Origin: a virus
Reading direction: 5' to 3' (one strand)
Virus record (IMG/VR): IMGVR_UViG_3300032893_000079
Coordinates: 1-47,964 of that record
DNA length: 47,964 nt
Shown here: positions 34,080 to 41,302 of the stretch, piece after piece
How positions within the stretch are numbered: the stretch's first letter is position 1
Layout: each line of letters starts with the position of its first letter
Program-made: the position numbers and the translations under genes
Notes under the pieces: generated by a model
Database searches by the model: none
Seen by the model: only the letters and a program-made list of their open reading frames with translations
What the model was told of the DNA's origin: nothing

Positions 34080-34541
34080 TCAGTCGGCATGGTCTGGCTC
34101 CTTTCCATCAAGAATGGCGAGGATTCTGCGGACGGATCGAAGGGCATCGCCAACCACCCTTGGCTCGTTGGTTTCCTTGACAACACAGTGGTTTTCATCG
34201 AAAAACAGTTCTTCTTCTGCCAATCTTAAGGCCAGTTTGGCCTTGCGCTCCAGCCGCGTCATCGCGGCAAGGCGGTCGGCGGCGGCATGATGGTATTTGG
34301 CAGATTCCACGTATCCTTGAATGACGGGGTTGCGTGTCTCCGTAAGGTCAAAGTCTCGGTGATATCTATCGGCGTCGGACTTCTCCAGGTCGCCACGATT
34401 GTTCAGCCACGCAATCAGTTCCACCGTCGTCGGGTCACTCATGGTCGGGCTCCGCAGTGGTCGATGTACCGGCAAACATGAATCGCAGACGCTTAGCTCA
34501 TGGCTGGCAAGAGGCCTCTGACAGGAAGCGCAGATTTGCAT
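34080..34541 (-). CDS. Zinc-ribbon protein with ELIAWLN helical part, 153 aa
   Basis: ATG 34541 with GAGGAG upstream. N-terminal part: CASC, later CDSC, a Cys4 zinc ribbon (residues 4-22). A second start at residue 34 (ATG 34442, GGAG upstream) begins a helical part with TVELIAWLNNRG, the same ELIAWLN word as in the gene at 35217-35546. So the gene may be a fusion, or may also be read from the internal start. Function unknown. Confidence 0.55.
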   Translation of the reverse strand: MQICASCQRPLASHELSVCDSCLPVHRPLRSPTMSDPTTVELIAWLNNRGDLEKSDADRYHRDFDLTETRNPVIQGYVESAKYHHAAADRLAAMTRLERKAKLALRLAEEELFFDENHCVVKETNEPRVVGDALRSVRRILAILDGKEPDHAD

Positions 34542-34606
34542 CTTTCACTCCTCTACCGCAGTCGCGGGGGTTAGGTCGGTCTCAGGTGTGTTTTGGCGGA
34601 TCGTTC

Positions 34607-35212
34607 TCAATGCGATCGGCTGCCGTGGTATCCGATGCAATAATTTTTGCAGCCATCGACGCAGCAAAGGCAGCCAACATTCGGCCGGCTTTGCATTCGG
34701 ATTTCGAATACGTCGTTCATCATCCCCTCCGTGCCGGTCAGGCCGGCGGTTGGTCGCTCCGAAGCGTCTTCGGGGAAAATCGTTCGCCACGCAACCACCT
34801 TGGCCGCCTCCGTAGACGGGGTGGCCCGATTCTCGAACGCCCATCGGTAGTATTTGTGACCCATGCGCTCTTGGTGCATGGGCTCGATGCGCCTCATCAT
34901 GTCGGCGTCCCATGACGGCGGCGGGTTATCTAGCCGTTGCCGATGTTGGGCACCGTAGGAGTACATCGGCCACCAATCCGTCGGATAGCAAAATCCGCAC
35001 TTGGCGCACTTCTGACGTCGGCCCCAACACCAATACGTTTCGTGGCAGCACGGGCAGGAGCAAAGGCCGGGGTCGGCACCGAAGGCGGCTCGCCAATTAG
35101 GTTCGCCATCCTCATGCGTCAGGCCGCCGCAACTATCGACGTACTGGCGACATTCTTCCCACGCGGCTTTTTGGTCGAAACCGGGCGGGTCAATTACGAT
35201 CGGGTCATTCAT
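34607..35212 (-). CDS. Cys-rich zinc-binding protein, 201 aa
   Basis: ATG 35212 with GAAGGAG upstream; the longer frame from 35416 overlaps the previous gene. The middle has a dense Cys cluster (CSCPCCHETYWC and CAKCGFC), which should bind one or two zinc ions. The last about 30 residues, after RTIFPEDASERP, look less native and another frame carries a plausible short tail in the same place, so the 3' end may hold a frameshift. No function assigned. Confidence 0.55.
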   Translation of the reverse strand: MNDPIVIDPPGFDQKAAWEECRQYVDSCGGLTHEDGEPNWRAAFGADPGLCSCPCCHETYWCWGRRQKCAKCGFCYPTDWWPMYSYGAQHRQRLDNPPPSWDADMMRRIEPMHQERMGHKYYRWAFENRATPSTEAAKVVAWRTIFPEDASERPTAGLTGTEGMMNDVFEIRMQSRPNVGCLCCVDGCKNYCIGYHGSRSH

Positions 35213-35216
35213 CGGG

Positions 35217-35546
35217 TCACTCCTTCGCGGCCGGCGGCGGGGCCGGTAACGGTTGCCAGTGGGTGGGCTGAAACAGGCATTGCCTAACCCAACCGCCACC
35301 GTTGGTCTCGGTCCAATACCCAGACGATGCCGTAAACAAATGCCCCTCGTAGTCGTAGCCAAGTAGGATGGTTCGATCCTTCGGTGCCGTCGCAATCGGC
35401 TTCCAGCGGTTCGCATCCGCCGCGAGCAGGGCGGCGGCTTCTCTGAGCGCCGTCCCGGTCTCGGAGCGGGGTAGGTAAAAAATGGCTTGATGGTTCAGCC
35501 ACGCGATCAGTTCTTCGCGCGTAATGGTCGATCCTCCGGTGTTCAT
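35217..35546 (-). CDS. DUF551-like small protein, 109 aa
   Basis: ATG 35546. Starts with ELIAWLNHQA, then WKPIATAPKDRTILLGYD, a GYW near the middle and PTHWQPLPAPP at the end. The last pattern (W-x-P-I...PKDR, ending PTHWQPLP) is what I know as DUF551, found in phage and prophage proteins with no assigned activity. It ends five bases before the next gene's ATG; palindromic copy 7 lies just upstream of its start. Confidence 0.65.
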   Translation of the reverse strand: MNTGGSTITREELIAWLNHQAIFYLPRSETGTALREAAALLAADANRWKPIATAPKDRTILLGYDYEGHLFTASSGYWTETNGGGWVRQCLFQPTHWQPLPAPPPAAKE

Positions 35547-35551
35547 GTCGC

Positions 35552-35575
35552 CAGGTGAGCCCCCCGTCTCACCTG
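35552..35575 (-). repeat. Palindromic element copy 7 (intergenic)
   Basis: Arms CAGGTGAG and CTCACCTG around CCCCCCGT, opposite in orientation to copy 1. It fills the 33-bp gap between the stop at 35580 and the start at 35546. Confidence 0.9.
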
Positions 35576-35579
35576 AGCG

Positions 35580-36011
35580 TCAGCCCTCGAACGTCAGTCT
35601 GCGGCGGTCCAGGTCTACCGGCTCGTCCCGGTCCGGTTTGACCTCCCGCGGCTGCACCTCCGCGGCCGGCCGCGTCTTGGCGTATCCGGGGTTGGCCTCC
35701 AGCCAATCGACCGCGACCGGGTCCATTTCCTCGGTGTGCAATCGGGGGGCCCACAGCCGGGCCAGGTTGCCGTTGTCGCAGACGATACACCGGGGATCGA
35801 TCTGTTGCGGCGTACCGTCCTTGAACAGCACCGCCGGGCACTGGTACATCGCGTCGCCCTTCTTGTAGTTCATGACAAAGAAGGTGCCGGCAAAGCGGAG
35901 GATAAGCCCGCTGATGGGCATGACGACCAGCAGCTTGCCGTCGCTCGGCTTGGTGCCGTGCCTGGCCACCTGCTCCTGCATGTACATGTTGTCGCGGTCA
36001 CTTGTCGCCAC
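35580..36011 (-). CDS. Hypothetical protein, 143 aa
   Basis: I prefer GTG 36011 (AAGGAG seven bases upstream), which overlaps the end of the previous gene by 14 bp; ATG 35987 and ATG 35981 have no ribosome site. Contains KLLVVMPISGLILRFAG and CPAVLFKDGTPQQIDPRCIVC, a small domain with one or two Cys pairs. Function unknown. Confidence 0.55.
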   Translation of the reverse strand: MATSDRDNMYMQEQVARHGTKPSDGKLLVVMPISGLILRFAGTFFVMNYKKGDAMYQCPAVLFKDGTPQQIDPRCIVCDNGNLARLWAPRLHTEEMDPVAVDWLEANPGYAKTRPAAEVQPREVKPDRDEPVDLDRRRLTFEG

Positions 36012-36291
36012 GGGCTTGCTCCTTCCTGATTGAATAACCCTCAACCCCATGAATCGGCGGGACCGTTTCGCCGGCCGGATAGACTGCGAGTCGCGCCTCT
36101 GTTCCGTCGAAGCGAACGGTAGCCGAATTGTAATCGAGGCCCAGCGGCAGGCCGAGAAACCGCATCGGCACGCCGCAGGCCGAGCACCTCACCCTGACGT
36201 GAAGCACGAATCGGCCGATGTCTTCGATTCGAGCCATCTCACAGTTGGCTTCAAAATTCTGGTGTTTGCACTTGTCAGCCACGTCGGCCAT
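35998..36291 (-). CDS. Small Cys-containing phage protein, 97 aa
   Basis: The ATG overlaps the previous stop (TAATG). Contains CKHQNFEANC and RCSACGVPMRF, a Cys pattern of a small zinc ribbon, with a strand-rich rest (DYNSATVRFDGTEARLAV) that recalls short phage proteins of the CSxCxxP type. Function unknown. Confidence 0.6.
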   Translation of the reverse strand: MADVADKCKHQNFEANCEMARIEDIGRFVLHVRVRCSACGVPMRFLGLPLGLDYNSATVRFDGTEARLAVYPAGETVPPIHGVEGYSIRKEQARGDK

Positions 36292-36629
36292 TACTTCGCC
36301 CTTTCTGTGTAAATGATGCGCGGCTCACCGAGTTCGTCCGCGAAGACCTCCAGGTCCCTCGCGCTGCGCTTGCGAAAACGGTAGTACAGTCTGGCGTTCG
36401 CGTCGACCGAATACGGGAAGCGGTGCTCGCCGTCTTCGCCGGTCATATGCAGCCAGTGGGCCCGGGCCTGAGTCCATACCTCAAGCCGGAGGTTGTCGAC
36501 GATCGCCCAGTCGTCGGCGTCAGGCTTGGGGACCGACCCCCGTCGGTGATTCCAGGAGTACACCCGGAACACCGCCTTTGCGATGTACCACTTGTCCAGG
36601 TACGCCAGGCTTTTTTCGAACGTGGTCAT
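36291..36629 (-). CDS. Hypothetical protein, 112 aa
   Basis: ATG 36629. Mixed alpha/beta with many aromatic residues (YLDKWYIAKAVFRVYSWNHRR). No motif recognised. It starts one base after the stop of the upstream gene at 36631 and its stop overlaps the next ATG. Confidence 0.55.
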   Translation of the reverse strand: MTTFEKSLAYLDKWYIAKAVFRVYSWNHRRGSVPKPDADDWAIVDNLRLEVWTQARAHWLHMTGEDGEHRFPYSVDANARLYYRFRKRSARDLEVFADELGEPRIIYTERAK

Positions 36630-36630
36630 G

Positions 36631-36957
36631 TTAATTACTCAGAGCCTCCTCGGAAGATTGGTCTAGCATCACGTCCATCAAAGCCCCAATGACGCCGATG
36701 CCGTTGAAGCCGGTGATGCTAAGTAGATCGATGAGTTTTGATAGCGCGCCGGACCGCTGCACCGCGTCTTTGCGGTCGCTGTCTTTGACGTCGCGGTTTA
36801 GCCGCTCGAAGTCGTCGGCCATCATTCTCAGAAGGATCGCGGCCATACTGGGAGGGGTCGTAGACGGCTCGTACGCCGCTTCCAAGTAGCCGGCCGTGTT
36901 TCCCCAGTAATGTTTGGCCCAATTGACAACGCTTTTGGGCCATTTTCGGTAGCGCAT
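36631..36957 (-). CDS. Hypothetical protein, 108 aa
   Basis: ATG 36957 with a near-perfect AAGGAGG upstream. Helical with Leu/Asp-rich stretches (LLRMMADDFERLNRDVKDSD, LIDLLSITGFNGIGVIGAL). It is the first gene of the third minus-strand block; the leader upstream contains a hairpin at about 36976-37004. Function unknown. Confidence 0.6.
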   Translation of the reverse strand: MRYRKWPKSVVNWAKHYWGNTAGYLEAAYEPSTTPPSMAAILLRMMADDFERLNRDVKDSDRKDAVQRSGALSKLIDLLSITGFNGIGVIGALMDVMLDQSSEEALSN

Positions 36958-37027
36958 AACACACCTCCTTTAGTTGCCCGTCCCGCTCCCTTCGGACGCG
37001 GGCACCGGGCGGATCATCCCCCAACCC

Positions 37028-37345
37028 TATAATCCCTTCCCCCTTGCGGGGCCGCCAGCTCGGGCGGAATGGACAGGTCACCCCGGCCGGGGTTCGGCAG
37101 TTGGCCGACGGGTTCGATTCATCCCCGCTTTGGTGGGCAGGGCCCGGCCGGTCGTCGCCCCTTGCGACCGGGGCGGCTTACCTGAGTCTCTGCGGCCCTC
37201 GCGGGCTGCTGTGCTACGGCATGGTGGCCAGGCGGGGCCCGTTGCCCCTACAATGTGTGTGGCCTGGCTGGATACTCTCAACACTTCACCCAGGTCATTC
37301 CCGGTTGGGGCCCGCCGGTTTGGTCGCCGGCGGGCCATCTTTTTC
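37028..37345 (+). ncRNA. Candidate structured RNA, opposite to flanking genes
   Basis: A TATAAT box (37028-37033) lies on the plus strand, without a clear -35. Downstream come several perfect hairpins: GCGGGG/CCCCGC enclosing 37052-37122; CCGGTCG/CGACCGG (37148-37154, 37165-37171); GCGGCCC/GGGCTGC with a TCGC loop (37192-37209); GCCAGGC-GGGGC/GCCCC...GCCTGGC (37227-37268). A 10-bp terminator stem with T run ends the unit (37309-37345). It would be a transcript of about 300 nt. In GC-rich DNA hairpins arise by chance, so this remains a candidate. Confidence 0.35.
37309..37345 (+). terminator. Intrinsic terminator, plus strand
   Basis: GGCCCGCCGG (37309-37318), an 8-base loop, CCGGCGGGCC (37327-37336): perfect 10-bp stem, then ATCTTTTTC. 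Strong rho-independent shape for plus-strand transcription, with no T run for the minus strand. It ends just before the 3' end of the Dam gene, on the opposite strand. Confidence 0.7.
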
Positions 37346-37349
37346 TCAG

Positions 37350-38222
37350 CTACCCGAACAACTCTCCGGACTGCTGGCTGTTGACCAGCAGAACCTCGGG
37401 CGCGAGCCGCTTTTCCTCTTTGGCCTTTGCGTTGGGGTTGTTGATGCTCTTGGTGCGGGTACAGTCGATCCGCTGCCACCGGGCAGGGGGGTACAGGTCG
37501 TTCAGCCAGTGGTGGTCGTAGTAGCTGACGACAACCCGCGTCAGCTTGAATCGGGCGAGGGCCTTCGCCAACCGCTCGTGGTCGGCCGGCTTGAAGTCGT
37601 GGGTATACTCCACCGATTTGACCAGGTAGGGCGGATCGGCATAAATGGCGGTGCCGGCCTTGTCCTCGACCCTTTCGCAGATCTCCAGCCCGCACGTCTT
37701 GAGGACGAACACCCGCCGCATTCGCTCCCGCCAGGCCGGAATGGACTCGACGGCGTTGCAGAACCTGGCCCCCGGGCTGCCGCCGTTGGACGTGAAGCGG
37801 CGGGCGACGCCCCGCTTGCGTTGCTCGCCGGCGGGCGTCCCGGAAAGGCCGCTCATGCCGATCCACGAACTAATGAAATACGCGGCCGCCCGCTCCAGGT
37901 TGGGGTCGGTGCGAACGGCCTCGAAGGGCTGGTCCAGTATTGCGCGGGCGGCGGTCATTTCGGTTTGGTGCGGGATAACCCGCCGGAGGTGGCGGTAGAG
38001 GGCCGGGCCCAGCTTGTGATGCTGGATGGTCCACGCCAGGTTGATAAGGTCGTCGTGCAGGTCGTTGACCGTCTCATTCGTGACCTTTGGCTTAGCCAGG
38101 AGCACGGCCATCGACCCGCAGAACGGCTCCCAGTAGGCCTTGTGCGGGCCGATCAGGTTGGCGATAGTGGCGGCCATGTTGCGCTTGCCTCCGAACCAGG
38201 GGGCCAGGGACGTTACGATCAT
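37350..38222 (-). CDS. dam: DNA adenine methyltransferase (D12 class, Dam-like)
   Basis: 290 aa from ATG 38222, in ATGA overlap with the previous stop. It would methylate N6 of adenine with S-adenosylmethionine. Motifs: APWFGGKRN near residues 7-15 (FxGxK-like motif X), WEPFCGSMAV near 31-40 (AdoMet-binding motif I), NDLHDDLINL (53-62), and the catalytic DPPY at 196-199 in IYADPPYLVKS. Such enzymes protect phage DNA from host restriction or mark replication. No partner restriction gene was seen. Confidence 0.9.
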   Translation of the reverse strand: MIVTSLAPWFGGKRNMAATIANLIGPHKAYWEPFCGSMAVLLAKPKVTNETVNDLHDDLINLAWTIQHHKLGPALYRHLRRVIPHQTEMTAARAILDQPFEAVRTDPNLERAAAYFISSWIGMSGLSGTPAGEQRKRGVARRFTSNGGSPGARFCNAVESIPAWRERMRRVFVLKTCGLEICERVEDKAGTAIYADPPYLVKSVEYTHDFKPADHERLAKALARFKLTRVVVSYYDHHWLNDLYPPARWQRIDCTRTKSINNPNAKAKEEKRLAPEVLLVNSQQSGELFG

Positions 38223-38650
38223 GCCGGTTGTACCTTCCCTCGCTTGTGCTTCCCTAACGCCGCCCGGTCGATGAATTCGATTTCCGGCACCCAGCGGGTC
38301 CCGTGGCCGTCCGGCTGGTGCCAGTGGATCAGCCAGATCGTGTTGCCGCTTTCGATCACCTTTCTGGCGATCCGGTCGTTGATGATCTTGTGCAGGCGGC
38401 TCCATCTGTTGCGCCGTGACGTGGTTTGGATGTACAGCGTGCCGGTAATGGGGGCGGGAGCCTTTCCTCCCCAGACGGCGACGATGTCAGCCCACCCGAA
38501 CAGGTCGATGGTCTTGCCGACCCGGTTCTTGTTGCAGGCCGAGCACCGCATATGCGGTGGCCCGGCGAACCAGTTGCGGCGCTCGACGACGGCGGCCTCG
38601 TACCCGTTCTTTCGCAACAGTTTCAACGTCAATATGGTCGGCGTGTTCAT
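38219..38650 (-). CDS. Nuclease-like (PD-(D/E)xK-type) protein, 143 aa
   Basis: ATG 38650 with GAGGAG upstream; in-frame extension to 38812 overlaps the previous gene. Contains CSACNK, DLFGWADIVAVWGG and LYIQTTSRRNRWSRLHKI, an order I know from small restriction-endonuclease-fold phage proteins (D-L-F-G ... Q-x-T ... R-x-x-K). Active site would be the Asp and the Gln-Thr pair. Fold-level guess. Confidence 0.55.
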   Translation of the reverse strand: MNTPTILTLKLLRKNGYEAAVVERRNWFAGPPHMRCSACNKNRVGKTIDLFGWADIVAVWGGKAPAPITGTLYIQTTSRRNRWSRLHKIINDRIARKVIESGNTIWLIHWHQPDGHGTRWVPEIEFIDRAALGKHKRGKVQPA

Positions 38651-38901
38651 TGGTCGCTCCTCTTCCGGTCCCTTTCGGTGGCTTTCGGCTCCGAAAGGTA
38701 GGCGAATTCCGGTTCGTAGGCCTCCGGGTCGACGTGGAGCAGTCCGACCTCGACGAGTTTGTCGATGCCCTCGTCGGAGGTTATGACCAGGGCCGTGAAG
38801 AGTCTGACCCATTCGCCCGTGTCCAGGCGTCCGGTCCAGAGCCGGGTTTTGCTCCCGTTCACCATGTAAATCTCATTCGTCGGAATCACTGTTACCGTCA
38901 T
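38647..38901 (-). CDS. Small phage protein, 84 aa
   Basis: ATG 38901 with GGGAGGGG upstream; an in-frame extension to 39033 lies inside the SWIM-finger gene. Starts TVTVIPTNEIYMVNGSK and continues with a charged helical part. Its stop overlaps the next ATG. Function unknown. Confidence 0.55.
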   Translation of the reverse strand: MTVTVIPTNEIYMVNGSKTRLWTGRLDTGEWVRLFTALVITSDEGIDKLVEVGLLHVDPEAYEPEFAYLSEPKATERDRKRSDQ

Positions 38902-39322
38902 GGTCTGGCCCCTCCCAGGCGTCGCCGCGGTCGGCGTCCAGTACGCCGGCCTTGGTGACCGCCAAAATGTGTTTGCACGGTTCGCCATTGCGCCGCCGGC
39001 TGACCCAGTCGCGGCACTCACAGGTCCACCCATACCTGGTCCGAATCAGGTCGTACGTCGTCCCGTCCGCTTGGGTGAGGCGGACGGCCGGGCTCCCGAT
39101 CGACGGGTGGGGATCGAGGTGCTCGACGCTGTACACGGTCACGACTTCGTAGGGCACCTTTGCCTTTCCGCGGCGGAGGACCCGCCGGACCGTCAGGACG
39201 CGCCGGTCCCGGTCGTACCGGGCCCAACCTTCGGGCTTTGTCGGCAGCCCAGGGCCGCGGGGGGCAGGACCCCCCTTTGGGGGCTCGGACGATCGCCCAG
39301 AGCCATCGCTTGATGCGGTCAC
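38873..39322 (-). CDS. SWIM zinc-finger protein, 149 aa
   Basis: GTG 39322 with GGGAGG upstream. A basic N-terminal arm and a beta-rich core precede CECRDWVSRRRNGEPCKH (101-118), a CxC...CxH arrangement of the SWIM finger, which binds DNA or protein. An acidic tail follows. The gene overlaps the 3' end of the HNH frame by about 300 bp; this frame shows the conserved finger and is the better supported one. Confidence 0.7.
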   Translation of the reverse strand: MTASSDGSGRSSEPPKGGPAPRGPGLPTKPEGWARYDRDRRVLTVRRVLRRGKAKVPYEVVTVYSVEHLDPHPSIGSPAVRLTQADGTTYDLIRTRYGWTCECRDWVSRRRNGEPCKHILAVTKAGVLDADRGDAWEGPDHDGNSDSDE

Positions 39323-39566
39323 TAGTCAGGCCCTCCCGGCCGGCGATAACTCGCTGAATCTCGCGGAACACTTTAGCCGAATAATGGGCCTCGGTGTGAC
39401 ACCGCCGACATAACGCCGCGAGGTTCTCCGGGACGTCCGGGCCGCCGGCCCCGCGGGTTATGAAACCATGATGCGGATCGCGGCCGTCAGGGCATGGGGC
39501 CTTGCACCGCTCGCACCGCCCGGGCCGGCGAAAACCTTTGAGCGTGGCGGCGTCTGACACTTTCAA
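39018..39566 (-). CDS. HNH endonuclease
   Basis: 182 aa from TTG 39566; a strong AAGGGAGG lies five bases upstream. Zinc Cys pairs (C18/C21, C53/C56), DPHH (30-33), NLAALCRRCHTEAH (48-61) give the His-Asn-His nuclease core. HNH proteins nick or cut DNA in phage packaging or as homing nucleases. The last about 80 residues overlap the SWIM gene in another frame and look like non-native reading, so the natural stop may have been lost near 39300, close to a run of G/C. Confidence 0.75.
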   Translation of the reverse strand: MKVSDAATLKGFRRPGRCERCKAPCPDGRDPHHGFITRGAGGPDVPENLAALCRRCHTEAHYSAKVFREIQRVIAGREGLTSDRIKRWLWAIVRAPKGGSCPPRPWAADKARRLGPVRPGPARPDGPAGPPPRKGKGALRSRDRVQRRAPRSPPVDREPGRPPHPSGRDDVRPDSDQVWVDL

Positions 39567-39807
39567 GGCGGCCTCCCTTCACGCACTTGGCGCAGAACGG
39601 CCGAAGTTCGGTCCCGACGTACAGCCGCCGGCTGACGACGTCGCCCCGGCGAAACAGCCGCCAGGCGAGGCGCGGCCAGGTCGGCCATTCGGCCCGATTC
39701 AATTCGGCCAGGTAGCCGTCGCCGAGCAACTCGTTGTGGCACCCGGCGCAGTTGACGACCCTAACGTCCAGATCGGCCTGTTCGCCTGCTCGTACGAGTA
39801 CATTCAT
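39487..39807 (-). CDS. Zinc-ribbon protein, 106 aa
   Basis: ATG 39807 with GGGAGTG upstream. CAGC and CAKC pairs (with NCAGCHNELL and FCAKCVKGG) suggest a zinc ribbon. An Arg-rich stretch lies between. It overlaps the HNH start by about 80 bp, whose TTG is in the last part of this gene. Function unknown. Confidence 0.6.
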   Translation of the reverse strand: MNVLVRAGEQADLDVRVVNCAGCHNELLGDGYLAELNRAEWPTWPRLAWRLFRRGDVVSRRLYVGTELRPFCAKCVKGGRLESVRRRHAQRFSPARAVRAVQGPMP

Positions 39808-39985
39808 GGTTGGTCACTCCCGATTGTGGGGGCGGAAGGGTGTGCAGTTTTCCAACCCCCAGAGCGTCCGCCGCCCGTTCCGCCTGGGGAAGGTGAAACT
39901 GGCACAACCCGCGAACCTTCAGGGCCGGGTCGATGAATACGCGAACGGCCTGGTCCGCGCAGTTGTGCCAGCAACACCTGACCAT
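39761..39985 (-). CDS. Small Cys/His-rich protein, 74 aa
   Basis: ATG 39985 with GAGGG upstream. CCWHNC near the start and LCQFH about 20 residues later suggest a small Cys/His zinc site. The rest is Gln/Thr/Arg-rich. Overlaps the next gene by about 47 bp. Function unknown. Confidence 0.55.
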   Translation of the reverse strand: MVRCCWHNCADQAVRVFIDPALKVRGLCQFHLPQAERAADALGVGKLHTLPPPQSGVTNHECTRTSRRTGRSGR

Positions 39986-39990
39986 AGCCG

Positions 39991-40332
39991 CTAACCCTCG
40001 ATGACGCCAAGGATCGAGTCCACGTCGACGATGATGTGGCCTTTCAGGTCGTCGACCCCCTTGGTGTCGCTCGCCGCGTACCGCCCGTAGAGGATGACCG
40101 CCCCCGGCCTGACGCCGGCCGGCATCGGGTAGTGCATTCTCTCAAACCCCACCCGGGGTCCGCCCTCCATGTTCAGCCGCCCCTCGCCGACGGCGACGAT
40201 GACGCCCCGCCGGCACTGGTCCTTGACGCTGTCGGGCAGTACCAGCCCGCCGGCCGTCTTTTCGTTGCTGTCCGGCTTCACCAACACCCGGTTACCGAGT
40301 GGTCGGACCTTGATTGTGTCGTCCTTCGCCAT
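39991..40332 (-). CDS. groES: GroES-type co-chaperonin
   Basis: 113 aa from ATG 40332 with AAGGG upstream. The sequence fits Cpn10: RPLGNRVLVKPDSNEK at 10-25, a mobile-loop segment TAGGLVLPDSVKDQ at 26-39 (the loop that binds GroEL), and a KGHIIVDVDSILGVI end. It is slightly longer than the usual about 97 aa, mainly in the dome region. In T4 a phage co-chaperonin replaces GroES for capsid folding; a comparable role for this capsid is inferred. It overlaps the previous gene by about 40 bp. Confidence 0.9.
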   Translation of the reverse strand: MAKDDTIKVRPLGNRVLVKPDSNEKTAGGLVLPDSVKDQCRRGVIVAVGEGRLNMEGGPRVGFERMHYPMPAGVRPGAVILYGRYAASDTKGVDDLKGHIIVDVDSILGVIEG

Positions 40333-40816
40333 GTTGGCCCTTCTGCGGCTTGGCCGCGGTTGGGGGCAATAGCCCCTTGGCTTGAAGTTTCCTGACCACC
40401 TCTCGCAGGTAGTCGAACGCGGTGCCGACCTTGGCCCTCAACTCCCCAAGCTCCGTCTTCAGCGCGGCGTTCTCGCGCCGGAGTGTTTCGACTTCGCCGG
40501 CCAGTTCGATCGCCCGCTCGATCGCCGGCCCGGCCTTGACCTCCAACCAGCCTTTGACCTCGGCCAGCTCGGCCAGTTTAAGCTGGGCGTGGTTGGCCGC
40601 CGTTGCGACGCTGGCCATCCACCCCTCGACCGCCGACGTGTCGAAAACGTACGCCAGGGCGGCCCGCATGGCCTCGGGGTAGAGCTCGGCCGCCAATTGG
40701 ACCTTGAGGACCATTTGGCGGACGTCGCCGTCCATAGCTGTTCGACGCAGGACGTCGACCCGCTGGTCGCGGGTTACTTCCGCTTCGTCCGTCGGAATTG
40801 GCTCGCCTTCGGGCAT
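40292..40816 (-). CDS. Coiled-coil hypothetical protein, 174 aa
   Basis: ATG 40816. An acidic N-terminal part with many Glu/Asp and a helical Ala/Leu region, then a coiled-coil section (EVETLRRENAALKTELGELR) and a basic Lys/Gln/Gly-rich tail. Overlaps the neighbouring genes at both ends (40774-40816; 40292-40332). Function unknown. Confidence 0.55.
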   Translation of the reverse strand: MPEGEPIPTDEAEVTRDQRVDVLRRTAMDGDVRQMVLKVQLAAELYPEAMRAALAYVFDTSAVEGWMASVATAANHAQLKLAELAEVKGWLEVKAGPAIERAIELAGEVETLRRENAALKTELGELRAKVGTAFDYLREVVRKLQAKGLLPPTAAKPQKGQHGEGRHNQGPTTR

Positions 40817-41031
40817 GTCGCAAAATGGCTCTTGTATTTCGGTTCGCCTGGTTCGGCGGTCGGGCCCATCAGGGAGGCTCCGACGACGACGGCCCAGCCG
40901 CCGCGGATCACGATATTGCCGTCCGGGACGGGGTCAGGGTCCAGCGGCATGATCTGCCGCGAGGCGTCCGACTTGAACCACGCAATCGGGGCCCCGCAGC
41001 CGGCACACGTTCGGTCGGTTTCAAGCCTCAA
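40774..41031 (-). CDS. Small zinc-finger protein, 85 aa
   Basis: TTG 41031, with GGGGGAG four bases upstream; TTG is unusual but the ribosome site is strong. CAGCGAP near the start and a later ATCPKA give zinc ligands; the MPLDPDPVPDGN segment recurs in short phage proteins of this kind. Overlaps the next gene by about 40 bp. Confidence 0.6.
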   Translation of the reverse strand: MRLETDRTCAGCGAPIAWFKSDASRQIMPLDPDPVPDGNIVIRGGWAVVVGASLMGPTAEPGEPKYKSHFATCPKASQFRRTKRK

Positions 41032-41302
41032 TGGTCTCCCCCTTCTTGGCCTCGACGCTGAGTTTCTCCTTGCTGCTCAGCTTGACGGTGCCGTATTCGC
41101 TCTCGTAGGTGTGCAGCCTCGCCTCCTTCATGGCGGCCTGCAAAAGCTCCTTGGCCGACGAGAACGGCCTGGCGGCGTCCTTGAAGGCGTTGCGGGTTTC
41201 GAGGTACTTGCCGACCAGTCCCTCAATTTTCGGGTTGCGCTTCGGCCCCATGCGGGGAAGGGACGGCTGCCTTGTCGGTTTCCGGGAAGAGGTCTTCGCC
41301 AT
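41021..41302 (-). CDS. Basic hypothetical protein, 93 aa
   Basis: ATG 41302 (TTGGAG upstream) lies inside the last codons of the helicase gene; an alternative ATG 41251 has no ribosome site. Basic N-terminus, then KNPKIEGL-like core (RNPKIEGLVGKYLETRN) and AAMKEARLHTYESEYG, a pattern I recall from tiny phage proteins. Function unknown. Confidence 0.5.
   Translation of the reverse strand: MAKTSSRKPTRQPSLPRMGPKRNPKIEGLVGKYLETRNAFKDAARPFSSAKELLQAAMKEARLHTYESEYGTVKLSSKEKLSVEAKKGETIEA

Larger units (their letters stand above)
36958..37349. other. 392-bp non-coding gap (holds candidate RNA)
   Basis: No gene on either strand that I can support: reading frames here are shadows with no ribosome site or family resemblance. 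It contains a TATAAT box, a series of GC-rich hairpins and a strong plus-strand terminator. It lies between two minus-strand gene blocks. Confidence 0.6.

Noticed and set aside
37046-37128. tRNA-like unit (GCGGGG...CCCCGC ends, GGTTCGATTC loop)
   Set aside because: The T-arm stem does not pair (GGG against ATC), no anticodon stem with a proper 7-base loop was found, and the 3' end lacks CCA. It could be a chance T-loop within the RNA candidate.
37044-38786. 580-aa plus-strand frame across the Dam region
   Set aside because: Shadow of the non-coding gap and antisense Dam coding; no start signals or family resemblance.
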